Assembly: GCF_032854445.1 (NCBI RefSeq) | Contig: NW_027017990.1 | Coordinates: forward strand, 84,124-148,123 | Direction of reading: 5' to 3' | Source: Liolophura sinensis | Taxonomy: Eukaryota > Mollusca > Polyplacophora > Chitonida > Chitonidae | Length of the DNA: 64,000 nucleotides | Part shown: one piece after another, positions 22,201 through 36,308 of the stretch | Layout of the letters: each line of letters begins with the position of its first letter | How positions within the stretch are numbered: position 1 is the stretch's first letter | The notes under the pieces: generated by a model | Seen by the model: only the letters and a program-made list of their open reading frames with translations | What the model was told of the DNA's origin: nothing | Database searches by the model: none | Position numbers and translations under genes: made by a program

Positions 22201-24757
22201 AGCCGTTGCTGGGCACGTGATCTTGACATCATTGATTATTCATTTGTGGCTACAGCCAAAAGTATTGGTCGGAGAGCAACGCGGTTTGCACCATTCGATT
22301 TCTCGTCACAAAATACGTCGGATTAGCCTCTTACCAGCAGCATTGGAACAGTTTTTCCACTTTTGGATTTTTGTCTGGTCTTTTTGCGAATTGAAATCGG
22401 CTACATTAACTATGTACAATCGCGACTGGTCATTACTATATTCAACATTTCATTATAAGTTATGTGCCCTTCGGTAGCCCAGACGACGTCAAATCTTTGG
22501 GCCAAGCCCATTTAACTCACCCAGCAAATGTCTTACTTCTAAGTCGAAGACAAACTCAATGTCTTTATCTACATGTAGAAAAACCACACCATTTGTATAT
22601 AAAAAAACACAAGGTACTTGATACAATCCGCTGTAAAAAGTACAATTGAACACTGACCCACATCAATAAGGTGCCAAAAGATGCGCAATTGGGCCAGGCA
22701 TCTCCAGCTGTTGAAAAATTGCAAATTTCCTTGGTTTCCATGGAGTAAGAGCCGTTGCTGGGCACGTGATCTTGACATCATTGATTATTCATTTGTGGCT
22801 ACAGCCAAAAGTATTGGTCGGAGAGCAACGCGGTTTGCACCATTCGATTTCTCGTCACAAAATACGTCGGATTAGCCTCTTACCAGCAGCATTGGAACAG
22901 TTTTTCCACTTTTGGATTTTTGCCTGGTCATTTTGCTAATTGAAATCGGCTACATTAACTATGTACAATCGCGACTGGTCATTACTATATTCAACATTTC
23001 ATTATAAGTTCTGTGCCCTTCGGTAGCCCAGACGACGTCAAATCTTTGGGCCAAGCCCATTTAACTCACCCAGCAAATGTCTTACTTCTAAGTCGAAGAC
23101 AAACTCAATGTCTTTATCTACATGTAGAAAAACCACACCATTTGTATATAAAAAAAACACAAGGTACTTGATACAACCCGCTGTAAAAAGTACAATTAAA
23201 CACTGACCCACATCAATAAGGTGCCAAAGGATGCGCAATTGGGCCAGGCATCTCCAGCTGTTGAAAAATTGCAAATTTCCTTGGTTTCCATGGAGTAAGA
23301 GCCGTTGCTGGGCACGTGATCTTGACATCATTGATTATTCATTTGTGGCTACAGCCAAAAGTATTGGTCGGAGAGCAACGCGGTTTGCACCATTCGATTT
23401 CTCGTCACAAAATACGTCGGATTAGCCTCTTACCAGCAGCATTGGAACAGTTTTTCTACTTTTGGATTTTTGCCTGGTCTTTTTGCTAATTGAAATCGGC
23501 TGCATTAACTATGTACAATCGCGACTGGTCATTACTATATTCAACTTTTCATTATAAGTTATGTGCCCTTCGGTAGCCCAGACGACGTCAAATCTTTGGG
23601 CCAAGCCCATTTAACTCACCCAACAAATGTCTTACTTCTAAGTCGAAGACAAACTCAATGTCTTTATCTACATGTAGAAAAACCACACCATTTGTATGTA
23701 AAAAAAACAAAAGGTACTTGATACAATCCGCTGTAAAAAGTACAATTGAACACTGACCCACATCAATAAGGTGCCAAAGGATGCGCAATTGGGCCAGGCA
23801 TCTCCAGCTGTTGAAAAATTGCAAATTTCCTTGGTTTCCATGGAGTAAGAGCCGTTGCTGGGCACGTGATCTTGACATCATTGATTATTCATTTGTGGCT
23901 ACAGCCAAAAGTATTGGTCGGAGAGCAACGCGGTTTGCACCATTCGATTTCTCGTCACAAAATACTTCGGATTAGCCTCTTACCAGCAGCATTGGAACAG
24001 TTTTTCATCTTTTGGATTTTTGCCTGGTCTTTTTGCGAATTGAAATCGGCTACATTAACTATGTACAATCGCGACTGGTCATTACTATATTCAACTTTTC
24101 ATTATAAGTTATGTGCCCTTCGGTAGCCCAGACGACGTCAAATCTTTGGGCCAAGCCCATTTAACTCACCCAGCAAATGTCTTACTTCTAAGTCGAAGAC
24201 AAACTCAATGTCTTTATCTACATGTAGAAAAACCACACCATTTGTATATTAAAAAAAACAAAAGGTACTTGATACAATCCGCTGTAAAAAGTACAATTGA
24301 ACACTGACCCACATCAATAAGGTGCCAAAGGATGCGCAATTGGGCCAGGCATCTCCAGCTGTTGAAAAATTGCAAATTTCCTTGGTTTCCATGGAGTAAG
24401 AGCCGTTGCTGGGCACGTGATCTTGACATCATTGATTATTCATTTGTGGCTACAGCCAAAAGTATTGGTCGGAGAGCAACGCGGTTTGCACCATTCGATT
24501 TCTCGTCACAAAATACGTCGGATTAGCCTCTTACCAGCAGCATTGGAACAGTTTTTCCACTTTTGGATTTTTGCCTGGTCATTTTGCTAATTGAAATCGG
24601 CTACATTAACTATGTACAATCGCGACTGGTCATTACTATATTCAACATTTCATTATAAGTTCTGTGCCCTTCGGTAGCCCAGACGACGTCAAATCTTTGG
24701 GCCAAGCCCATTTAACTCACCCAGCAAATGTCTTACTTCTAAGTCGAAGACAAACTC
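19257..24757 (+). repeat. Trimer rhythm nested in a 6-mer repeat (10 monomers)
   Basis: Starts are 19257, 19807, 20357, 20908, 21458, 22008, 22558, 23107, 23657 and 24207. The AGTTCTG beta marker recurs every third monomer (units 19257, 20908, 22558 and 24207). A rarer marker pair, AATACTTCGG with TTTTTCATC, occurs in the units at 20357 and 23657, six monomers apart. The segments 19807-21457 and 23107-24757 therefore pair at an offset of 3,300 bp, with a 1,650 bp sub-period inside. Confidence 0.78.
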
Positions 24758-27700
24758 AATGTCTTTATCTACATGTAGAAAAACCACACCATTTGTATAT
24801 AAAAAAAACAAAAGGTACTTGATACAATCCGCTGTAAAAAGTACAATTGAACACTGACCCACATCAATAAGGTACCAAAGGATGCGCAATTGGGCCAGGC
24901 ATCTCCAGCTGTTGAAAAATTGCAAATTTCCTTGGTTTCCATGGAGTAAGAGCCGTTGCTGGGCACGTGATCTTGACATCATTGATTATTCATTTGTGGC
25001 TACAGCCAAAAGTATTGGTCGGAGAGCAACGCGGTTTGCACCATTCGATTTCTCGTCACAAAATACGTCGGATTAGCTTCTTACAAACAGCATTGGAACA
25101 GTTTTTCCACTTTTGGATTTTTGCCTGGTCTTTTTGCGAATTGAAATCGGCTACATTAACTATGTACAATCGCGACTGGTCATTACTATATTCAACATTT
25201 CATTATAAGTTATGTGCCCTTCGGTAGCCCAGACGACGTCAAATCTTTGGGCCAAGCCCATTTAACTCACCCAGCAAATGTCTTACTTCTAAGTCGAAGA
25301 CAAACTCAATGTCTTTATCTACATGTAGAAAAACCACACCATTTGTATATAAAAAAAACAAAAGGTACTTGATACAATCCGCTGTAAAAAGTACAATTGA
25401 ACACTGACCCACATCAATAAGGTGCCAAAGGATGCGCAATTGGGCCAGGCATCTCCAGCTGTTGAAAAATTGCAAATTTCCTTGGTTTCCATGGAGTAAG
25501 AGCCGTTGCTGGGCACGTGATCTTGACATCATTGATTATTCATTTGTGGCTACAGCCAAAAGTATTGGTCGGAGAGCAACGCGGTTTGCACCATTCGATT
25601 TCTCGTCACAAAATACGTCGGATTAGCCTCTTACCAGCAGCATTGGAACAGTTTTTCTACTTTTGGATTTTTGCCTGGTCTTTTTGCTAATTGAAATCGG
25701 CTGCATTAACTATGTACAATCGCGACTGGTCATTACTATATTCAACTTTTCATTATAAGTTATGTGCCCTTCGGTAGCCCAGACGACGTCAAATCTTTGG
25801 GCCAAGCCCATTTAACTCACCCAGCAAATGTCTTACTTCTAAGTCGAAGACAAACTCAATGTCTTTATCTACATGTAGAAAAACCACACCATTTGTATAT
25901 AAAAAAAACAAAAGGTACTTGATACAATCCGCTGTAAAAAGTACAATTGAACACTGACCCACATCAATAAGGTGCCAAAGGATGCGCAATTGGGCCAGGC
26001 ATCTCCAGCTGTTGAAAAATTGCAAATTTCCTTGGTTTCCATGGAGTAAGAGCCGTTGCTGGGCACGTGATCTTGACATCATTGATTATTCATTTGTGGC
26101 TACAGCCAAAAGTATTGGTCGGAGAGCAACGCGGTTTGCACCATTCGATTTCTCGTCACAAAATACGTCGGATTAGCCTCTTACCAGCAGCATTGGAACA
26201 GTTTTTCTACTTTTGGATTTTTGCCTTGTCTTTTTGCGAATTGAAATCGGCTACATTAACTATGTACAATCGCGACTGGTCATTACTATATTCAACTTTT
26301 CATTATAAGTTATGTGCCCTTCGGTAGCCCAGACGACGTCAAATCTTTGGGCCAAGCCCATTTAACTCACCCAGCAAATGTCTTACTTCTAAGTCGAAGA
26401 CAAACTCAATGTCTTTATCTACATGTAGAAAAACCACACCATTTGTATATAAAAAAAACAAAAGGTACTTGATACAATCCGCTGTAAAAAGTACAATTGA
26501 ACACTGACCCACATCAATAAGGTGCCAAAGGATGCGCAATTGGGCCAGGCATCTCCAGCTGTTGAAAAATTGCAAATTTCCTTGGTTTCCATGGAGTAAG
26601 AGCCGTTGCTGGGCACGTGATCTTGACATCATTGATTATTCATTTGTGGCTACAGCCAAAAGTATTGGTCGGAGAGCAACGCGGTTTGCACCATTCGATT
26701 TCTCGTCACAAAATACGTCGGATTAGCCTCTTACCAGCAGCATTGGAACAGTTTTTCCACTTTTGGATTTTTGCCTGGTCTTTTTGCTAATTGAAATCGG
26801 CTGCATTAACTATGTACAATCGCGACTGGTCATTACTATATTCAACTTTTCATTATAAGTTATGTGCCCTTCGGTAGCCCAGACGACGTCAAATCTTTGG
26901 GCCAAGCCCATTTAACTCACCCAGCAAATGTCTTACTTCTAAGTCGAAGACAAACTCAATGTCTTTATCTACATGTAGAAAAACCACACCATTTGTATAT
27001 AAAAAAAACACAAGGTACTTGATACAACCCGCTGTAAAAAGTACAATTAAACACTGACCCACATCAATAAGGTGCCAAAGGATGCGCAATTGGGCTAGGC
27101 ATCTCCAGCTGTTGAAAAATTGCAAATTTCCTTGGTTTCCATGGAGTAAGAGCCGTTGCTGGGCACGTGATCTTGACATCATTGATTATTCATTTGTGGC
27201 TACAGCCAAAAGTATTGGTCGGAGAGCAACGCGGTTTGCACCATTCGATTTCTCGTCACAAAATACGTCGGATTAGCCTCTTACCAGCAGCATTGGAACA
27301 GTTTTTCCACTTTTGGATTTTTGCCTGGTCTTTTTGCGAATTGAAATCGGCTACATTAACTATGTACAATCGCGACTGGTCATTACTATATTCAACTTTT
27401 CATTATAAGTTATGTGCCCTTCGGTAGCCCAGACGACGTCAAATCTTTGGGCCAAGCCCATTTAACTCACCCAACAAATGTCTTACTTCTAAGTCGAAGA
27501 CAAACTCAATGTCTTTATCTACATGTAGAAAAACCACACCATTTGTATATAAAAAAAACAAAAGGTACTTGATACAATCCGCTGTAAAAAGTACAATTGA
27601 ACACTGACCCACATCAATAAGGTGCCAAAGGATGCGCAATTGGGCCAGGCATCTCCAGCTGTTGAAAAATTGCAAATTTCCTTGGTTTCCATGGAGTAAG

Positions 27701-30258
27701 AGCCGTTGCTGGGCACGTGATCTTGACATCATTGATTATTCATTTGTGGCTACAGCCAAAAGTATTGGTCGGAGAGCAACGCGGTTTGCACCATTCGATT
27801 TCTCGTCACAAAATACGTCGGATTAGCCTCTTACCAGCAGCATTGGAACAGTTTTTCCACTTTTGGATTTTTGCCTGGTCATTTTGCTAATTGAAATCGG
27901 CTACATTAACTATGTACAATCGCGACTGGTCATTACTATATTCAACATTTCATTATAAGTTATGTGCCCTTCGGTAGCCCAGACGACGTCAAATCTTTGG
28001 GCCAAGCCCATTTAACTCACCCAGCAAATGTCTTACTTCTAAGTCGAAGACAAACTCAATGTCTTTATCTACATGTAGAAAAACCACACCATTTGTATAT
28101 AAAAAAAACACAAGGTACTTGATACAACCCGCTGTAAAAAGTACAATTGAACACTGACCCACATCAATAAGGTGCCAAAGGATGCGCAATTGGGCCAGGC
28201 ATCTCCAGCTGTTGAAAAATTGCAAATTTCCTTGGTTTCCATGGAGTAAGAGCCGTTGCTGGGCACGTGATCTTGACATCATTGATTATTCATTTGTGGC
28301 TACAGCCAAAAGTATTGGTCGGAGAGCAACGCGGTTTGCACCATTCGATTTCTCGTCACAAAATACGTCGGATTAGCCTCTTACCAGCAGCATTGGAACA
28401 GTTTTTCCACTTTTGGATTTTTGCCTGTTCTTTTTGCTAATTGAAATCGGCTGCATTAACTATGTACAATCGCGACTGGTCATTACTATATTCAACTTTT
28501 CATTATAAGTTATGTGCCCTTCGGTAGCCCAGACGACGTCAAATCTTTGGGCCAAAGCCATTTAACTCACCCAACAAATGTCTTACTTCTAAGTCGAAGA
28601 CAAACTCAATGTCTTTATCTACATGTAGAAAAACCACACCATTTGTATGTAAAAAAAAACAAAAGGTACTTGATACAATCCGCTGTAAAAAGTACAATTG
28701 AACACTGACCCACATCAATAAGGTGCCAAAGGATGCGCAATTGGGCCAGGCATCTCCAGCTGTTGAAAAATTGCAAATTTCCTTGGTTTCCATGGAGTAA
28801 GAGCCGTTGCTGGGCACGTGATCTTGACATCATTGATTATTCATTTGTGGCTACAGCCAAAAGTATTGGTCGGAGAGCAACGCGGTTTGCACCATTCGAT
28901 TTCTCGTCACAAAATACGTCGGATTAGCCTCTTACCAGCAGCATTGGAACAGTTTTTCTACTTTTGGATTTTTGCCTGGTCTTTTTGCGAATTGAAATCG
29001 GCTACATTAACTATGTACAATCGCGACTGGTCATTACTATATTCAACTTTTCATTATAAGTTATGTGCCCTTCGGTAGCCCAGACGACGTCAAATCTTTG
29101 GGCCAAGCCCATTTAACTCACCCAGCAAATGTCTTACTTCTAAGTCGAAGACAAACTCAATGTCTTTATCTACATGTAGAAAAACCACACCATTTGTATA
29201 TAAAAAAAACAAAAGGTACTTGATACAATCCGCTGTAAAAAGTACAATTGAACACTGACCCACATCAATAAGGTGCCAAAGGATGCGCAATTGGGCCAGG
29301 CATCTCCAGCTGTTGAAAAATTGCAAATTTCCTTGGTTTCCATGGAGTAAGAGCCGTTGCTGGGCACGTGATCTTGACATCATTGATTATTCACTTGTGG
29401 CTACAGCCAAAAGTATTGGTCGGAGAGCAACGCGGTTTGCACCATTCGATTTCTCGTCACAAAATACGTCGGATTAGCCTCTTACCAGCAGCATTGGAAC
29501 AGTTTTTCCACTTTTGGATTTTTGCCTGGTCTTTTTGCTAATTGAAATCGGCTGGATTAACTATGTACAATCGCGACTGGTCGTTACTATATTCAACTTT
29601 TCATTATAAGTTATGTGCCCTTCGGTAGCCCAGACGACGTCAAATCTTTGGGCCAAGCCCATTTAACTCACCCAACAAATGTCTTACTTCTAAGTCGAAG
29701 ACAAACTCAATGTCTTTATCTACATGTAGAAAAACCACACCATTTGTATGTAAAAAAAACAAAAGGTACTTGATACAATCCGCTGTAAAAAGTACAATTG
29801 AACACTGACCCACATCAATAAGGTGCCAAAGGATGCGCAATTGGGCCAGGCATCTCCAGCTGTTGAAAAATTGCAAATTTCCTTGGTTTCCATGGAGTAA
29901 GAGCCGTTGCTGGGCACGTGATCTTGACATCATTGATTATTCATTTGTGGCTACAGCCAAAAGTATTGGTCGGAGAGCAACGCGGTTTGCACCATTCGAT
30001 TTCTCGTCACAAAATACGTCGGATTAGCCTCTTACCAGCAGCATTGGAACAGTTTTTCCACTTTTGGATTTTTGCCTGGTCATTTTGCTAATTGAAATCG
30101 GCTACATTAACTATGTACAATCGCGACTGGTCATTACTATATTCAACATTTCATTATAAGTTATGTGCCCTTCGGTAGCCCAGACGACGTCAAATCTTTG
30201 GGCCAAGCCCATTTAACTCACCCAGCAAATGTCTTACTTCTAAGTCGAAGACAAACTC
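24758..30258 (+). repeat. Ten monomers without a clean HOR order
   Basis: Starts are 24758, 25308, 25858, 26408, 26958, 27508, 28058, 28608, 29159 and 29709. Units with GGCTGCATTAAC alternate irregularly with GCGAATT and CATTTTGCTAATT units. ACAACCCGC/CAATTAAAC recurs at 26958, and TTTGTATGTAAA at 28608 and 29709. Private changes include TTAGCTTCTTACAAACAGC near 25075, CCTTGTC near 26224, GGGCTAGGC near 27093 and GGCTGGATTAAC near 29550. The TTCACTTGTGG variant appears first here, near 29391. Confidence 0.7.
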
Positions 30259-31358
30259 AATGTCTTTATCTACATGTAGAAAAACCACACCATTTGTATA
30301 TAAAAAAAACACAAGGTACTTGATACAACCCGCTGTAAAAAGTACAATTAAACACTGACCCACATCAATAAGGTGCCAAAGGATGCGCAATTGGGCCAGG
30401 CATCTCCAGCTGTTGAAAAATTGCAAATTTCCTTGGTTTCCATGGAGTAAGAGCCGTTGCTGGGCACGTGATCTTGACATCATTGATTATTCATTTGTGG
30501 CTACAGCCAAAAGGATTGGTCGGAGAGCAACGCGGTTTGCACCATTCGATTTCTCGTCACAAAATACGTCGGATTAGCCTCTTACCAGCAGCATTGGAAC
30601 AGTTTTTCCACTTTTGGATTTTTGCCTGTTCTTTTTGCTAATTGAAATCGGCTGCATTAACTATGTACAATCGCGACTGGTCATTACTATATTCAACATT
30701 TCATTATAAGTTATGTGCCCTTCGGTAGCCCAGACGACGTCAAATCTTTGGGCCAAGCCCATTTAACTCACCCAGCAAATGTCTTACTTCTAAGTCGAAG
30801 ACAAACTCAATGTCTTTATCTACATGTAGAAAAACCACACCATTTGTATAAAAAAAAAACACAAGGTACTTGATACAATCCGCTGTAAAAAGTACAATTG
30901 AACACTGACCCACATCAATAAGGTGCCAAAGGATGCGCAATTGGGCCAGGCATCTCCAGCTGTTGAAAAATTGCAAATTTCCTTGGTTTCCATGGAGTAA
31001 GAGCCGTTGCTGGGCACGTGATCTTGACATCATTGATTATTCATTTGTGGCTACAGCCAAAAGTATTGGTCGGAGAGCAACGCGGTTTGCACCATTCGAT
31101 TTCTCGTCACAAAATACGTCGGATTAGCCTCTTACCAGCAGCATTGGAACAGTTTTTCCACTTTTGGATTTTTGCCTGGTCATTTTGCTAATTGAAATCG
31201 GCTACATTAACTATGTACAATCGCGACTGGTCATTACTATATTCAACATTTCATTATAAGTTATGTGCCCTTCGGTAGCCCAGACGACGTCAAATCTTTG
31301 GGCCAAGCCCATTTAACTCACCCAGCAAATGTCTTACTTCTAAGTCGAAGACAAACTC
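30259..31358 (+). repeat. Dimer HOR copy 1 (1,100 bp)
   Basis: Starts are 30259 and 30809. The first unit combines ACAACCCGC, CAATTAAAC, a private AAAAGGATTGG, CCTGTTC and GGCTGCATTAAC. The second is a CATTTTGCTAATT/AACATTT unit whose TATATA is altered to TATAAA, which lengthens the A-tract. The whole first unit recurs 1,100 bp later. Confidence 0.8.
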
Positions 31359-32458
31359 AATGTCTTTATCTACATGTAGAAAAACCACACCATTTGTATA
31401 TAAAAAAAACACAAGGTACTTGATACAACCCGCTGTAAAAAGTACAATTAAACACTGACCCACATCAATAAGGTGCCAAAGGATGCGCAATTGGGCCAGG
31501 CATCTCCAGCTGTTGAAAAATTGCAAATTTCCTTGGTTTCCATGGAGTAAGAGCCGTTGCTGGGCACGTGATCTTGACATCATTGATTATTCATTTGTGG
31601 CTACAGCCAAAAGGATTGGTCGGAGAGCAACGCGGTTTGCACCATTCGATTTCTCGTCACAAAATACGTCGGATTAGCCTCTTACCAGCAGCATTGGAAC
31701 AGTTTTTCCACTTTTGGATTTTTGCCTGTTCTTTTTGCTAATTGAAATCGGCTGCATTAACTATGTACAATCGCGACTGGTCATTACTATATTCAACATT
31801 TCATTATAAGTTATGTGCCCTTCGGTAGCCCAGACGACGTCAAATCTTTGGGCCAAGCCCATTTAACTCACCCAGCAAATGTCTTACTTCTAAGTCGAAG
31901 ACAAACTCAATGTCTTTATCTACATGTAGAAAAACCACACCATTTGTATATAAAAAAAACACAAGGTACTTGATACAATCCGCTGTAAAAAGTACAATTG
32001 AACACTGACCCACATCAATAAGGTGCCAAAGGATGCGCAATTGGGCCAGGCATCTCCAGCTGTTGAAAAATTGCAAATTTCCTTGGTTTCCATGGAGTAA
32101 GAGCCGTTGCTGGGCACGTGATCTTGACATCATTGATTATTCACTTGTGGCTACAGCCAAAAGTATTGGTCGGAGAGCAACGCGGTTTGCACCATTCGAT
32201 TTCTCGTCACAAAATACGTCGGATTAGCCTCTTACCAGCAGCATTGGAACAGTTTTTCCACTTTTGGATTTTTGCCTGGTCATTTTGCTAATTGAAATCG
32301 GCTACATTAACTATGTACAATCGCGACTGGTCATTACTATATTCAACATTTCATTATAAGTTATGTGCCCTTCGGTAGCCCAGACGACGTCAAATCTTTG
32401 GGCAAAGCCCATTTAACTCACCCAGCAAATGTCTTACTTCTAAGTCGAAGACAAACTC
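31359..32458 (+). repeat. Dimer HOR copy 2 (1,100 bp)
   Basis: Starts are 31359 and 31909. The first unit repeats every private variant of the unit at 30259, including AAAAGGATTGG. The second is again CATTTTGCTAATT/AACATTT but differs by TTCACTTGTGG and GGGCAAAGCCC. A local dimer duplication followed by divergence or conversion of the second member fits best. Confidence 0.78.
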
Positions 32459-35400
32459 AATGTCTTTATCTACATGTAGAAAAACCACACCATTTGTATA
32501 TAAAAAAAACACAAGGTACTTGATACAATCCGCTGTAAAAAGTACAATTGAACACTGACCCACATCAATAAGGTGCCAAAGGATGCGCAATTGGGCCAGG
32601 CATCTCCAGCTGTTGAAAAATTGCAAATTTCCTTGGTTTCCATGGAGTAAGAGCCGTTGCTGGGCACGTGATCTTGACATCATTGATTATTCACTTGTGG
32701 CTACAGCCAAAAGTATTGGTCGGAGAGCAACGCGGTTTGCACCATTCGATTTCTCGTCACAAAATACGTCGGATTAGCCTCTTACCAGCAGCATTGGAAC
32801 AGTTTTTCCACTTTTGGATTTTTGCCTGCTCTTTTTGCGAATTGAAATCGGCTACATTAACTATGTACAATCGCGACTGGTCATTACTATATTCAACTTT
32901 TCATTATAAGTTATGTGCCCTTCGGTAGCCCAGACGACGTCAAATCTTTGGGCCAAGCCCATTTAACTCACCCAACAAATGTCTTACTTCTAAGTCGAAG
33001 ACAAACTCAATGTCTTTATCTACATGTAGAAAAACCACACCATCTGTATATAAAAAAAACAAAAGGTACTTGATACAATCCGCTGTAAAAAGTACAATTG
33101 AACACTGACCCACATCAATAAGGTGCCAAAGGATGCGCAATTGGGCCAGGCATCTCCAGCTGTTGAAAAATTGCAAATTTCCTTGGTTTCCATGGAGTAG
33201 GAGCCGTTGCTGGGCACGTGATCTTGACATCATTGATTATTCATTTGTGGCTACAGCCAAAAGTATTGGTCGGAGAGCAACGCGGTTTGCACCATTCGAT
33301 TTCTCGTCACAAAATACGTCGGATTAGCCTCTTACCAGCAGCATTGGAACAGTTTTTCCACTTTTGGATTTTTGCCTGGTCATTTTGCTAATTGAAATCG
33401 GCTACATTAACTATGTACAATCGCGACTGGTCATTACTATATTCAACATTTCATTATAAGTTATGTGCCCTTCGGTAGCCCAGACGACGTCAAATCTTTG
33501 GGCCAAGCCCATTTAACTCACCCAGCAAATGTCTTACTTCTAAGTCGAAGACAAACTCAATGTCTTTATCTACATGTAGAAAAACCACACCATTTGTATA
33601 TAAAAAAAAACACAAGGTACTTGATACAATCCGCTGTAAAAAGTACAATTGAACACTGACCCACATCAATAAGGTGCCAAAGGATGCGCAATTGGGCCAG
33701 GCATCTCCAGCTGTTGAAAAATTGCAAATTTCCTTGGTTTCCATGGAGTAAGAGCCGTTGCTGGGCACGTGATCTTGACATCATTGATTATTCACTTGTG
33801 GCTACAGCCAAAAGTATTGGTCGGAGAGCAACGCGGTTTGCACCATTCGATTTCTCGTCACAAAATACGTCGGATTAGCCTCTTACCAGCAGCATTGGAA
33901 CAGTTTTTCCACTTTTGGATTTTTGCCTGGTCTTTTTGCGAATTGAAATCGGGTACATTAGCTATGTACAATCGCGACTGGTCATTACTATATTCAACAT
34001 TTCATTATAAGTTATGTGCCCTTCGGTAGCCCAGACGACGTCAAATCTTTGGGCCAAGCCCATTTAACTCACCCAGCAAATGTCTTACTTCTAAGTCGAA
34101 GACAAACTCAATGTCTTTATCTACATGTAGAAAAACCACACCATTTGTATATAAAAAAAACACAAGGTACTTGATACAATCCGCTGTAAAAAGTACAATT
34201 GAACACTGACCCACATCAATAAGGTGCCAAAGGATGCGCAATTGGGCCAGGCATCTCCAGCTGTTGAAAAATTGCAAATTTCCTTGGTTTCCATGGAGTA
34301 AGAGCCGTTGCTGGGCACGTGATCTTGACATCATTGATTATTCACTTGTGGCTACAGCCAAAAGTATTGGTCGGAGAGCAACGCGGTTTGCACCATTCGA
34401 TTTCTCGTCACAAAATACGTCGGATTAGCCTCTTACCAACAGCATTGGAACAGTTTTTCCACTTTTGGATTTTTGCCTGGTCATTTTGCTAATTGAAATC
34501 GGCTACATTAACTATGTACAATCGCGACTGGTCATTACTATATTCAACATTTCATTATAAGTTATGTGCCCTTCGGTAGCCCAGACGACGTCAAATCTTT
34601 GGGCAAAGCCCATTTAACTCACCCAGCAAATGTCTTACTTCTAAGTCGAAGACAAACTCAATGTCTTTAACTACATGTAGAAAAACCACACCATTTGTAT
34701 ATAAAAAAAACACAAGGTACTTGATACAATCCGCTGTAAAAAGTACAATTGAACACTGACCCACATCAATAAGGTGCCAAAGGATGCGCAATTGGGCCAG
34801 GCATCTCCAGCTGTTGAAAAATTGCAAATTTCCTTGGTTTCCATGGAGTAAGAGCCGTTGCTGGGCACGTGATCTTGACATCATTGATTATTCATTTGTG
34901 GCTACAGCCAAAAGTATTGGTCGGAGAGCAACGCGGTTTGCACCATTCGATTTCTCGTCACAAAATACGTCGGATGAGCCTCTTACCAGCAGCATTGGAA
35001 CAGTTTTTCCACTTTTGGATTTTTGCCTGCTCTTTTTGCGAATTGAAATCGGCTACATTAACTATGTACAATCGCGACTGGTCATTACTATATTCAACTT
35101 TTCATTATAAGTTATGAGCCTTTCGGTAGCCCAGACGATGTCAAATCTTTGGGCCAAGCCCATTTAACTCACCCAACAAATGTCTTACTTCTAAGTCGAA
35201 GACAAACTCAATGTCTTTATCTACATGTAGAAAAACCACACCATTTGTATATAAAAAAAACAAAAGGTACTTGATACAATCCGCTGTAAAAAGTACAATT
35301 GAACACTGACCCACATCAATAAGGTGCCAAAGGATGCGCAATTGGGCCAGGCATCTCCAGCTGTTGAAAAATTGCAAATTTCTATGGTTTCCATGGAGTA

Positions 35401-36308
35401 AGAGCCGTTGCTGGGCACGTGATCTTGACATCATTGATTATTCATTTGTGGCTACAGCCAAAAGTATTGGTCGGAGAGCAACGCGGTTTGCACCATTCGA
35501 TTTCTCGTCACAAAATACGTTGGATTAGCCTCTTACCAGCAGCATTGGAACAGTTTTTCCACTTTTGGATTTTTGCCTGGTCTTTTTGCTAATTGAAATC
35601 GGCTACATTAACTATGTACAATCGCGACTGGTCATTACTATATTCAACTTTTCATTATAAGTTATGTGCCCTTCGGTAGCCCAGACGACGTCAAATCTTT
35701 GGGCCAAGCCCATTTAACTCACCCAACAAATGTCTTACTTCTAAGTCGAAGACAAACTCAATGTCTTTATCTACATGTAGAAAAACCACACCATTTGTAT
35801 ATAAAAAAAACAAAAGGTACTTGATACAATCCGCTGTAAAAAGTACAATTGAACACTGACCCACATCAATAAGGTGCCAAAGGATGCGCAATTGGGCCAG
35901 GCATCTCCAGCTGTTGAAAAATTGCAAATTTCCTTGGTTTCCATGGAGTAAGAGCCGTTGCTGGGCACGTGATCTTGACATCATTGATTATTCATTTGTG
36001 GCTACAGCCAAAAGTATTGGTCGGAGAGCAACGCGGTTTGCACCATTCGATTTCTCGTCACAAAATACGTCGGATTAGCCTCTTACCAGCAGCATTGGAA
36101 CAGTTTTTCCACTTTTGGATTTTTGCCTGGTCTTTTGCGAATTGAAATCGGCTACATTAACTATGTACAATCGCGACTGGTCATTACTATATTCAACTTT
36201 TCATTATAAGTTATGTGCCCTTCGGTAGCCCAGACGACGTCAAATCTTTGGGCCAAGCCCATTTAACTCACCCAGCAAATGTCTTACTTCTAAGTCGAAG
36301 ACAAACTC
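32459..36308 (+). repeat. Seven monomers with a pair repeated four units apart
   Basis: Starts are 32459, 33009, 33559, 34110, 34660, 35210 and 35760. The pair at 31909-33008 (GGGCAAAGCCC unit, then CCTGCTC/GCGAATT unit) returns at 34110-35209, an offset of about 2,200 bp. TTCACTTGTGG is frequent (32459, 33559, 34110). Private changes are CATCTGTAT near 33041, GAGTAGGAGCC near 33196, TTTAACTACATG near 34667, and GGATGAGCC near 34973. The last removes a stop codon and gives a chance 108-codon ORF. The unit at 35760 has a 1-base deletion (GGTCTTTTGCG) near 36129. Confidence 0.72.

Noticed and set aside
34784-35110. 108-codon ORF
   Set aside because: One T to G change (GGATTAGCC to GGATGAGCC) removes a stop codon in an otherwise ordinary monomer. 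It is chance read-through.
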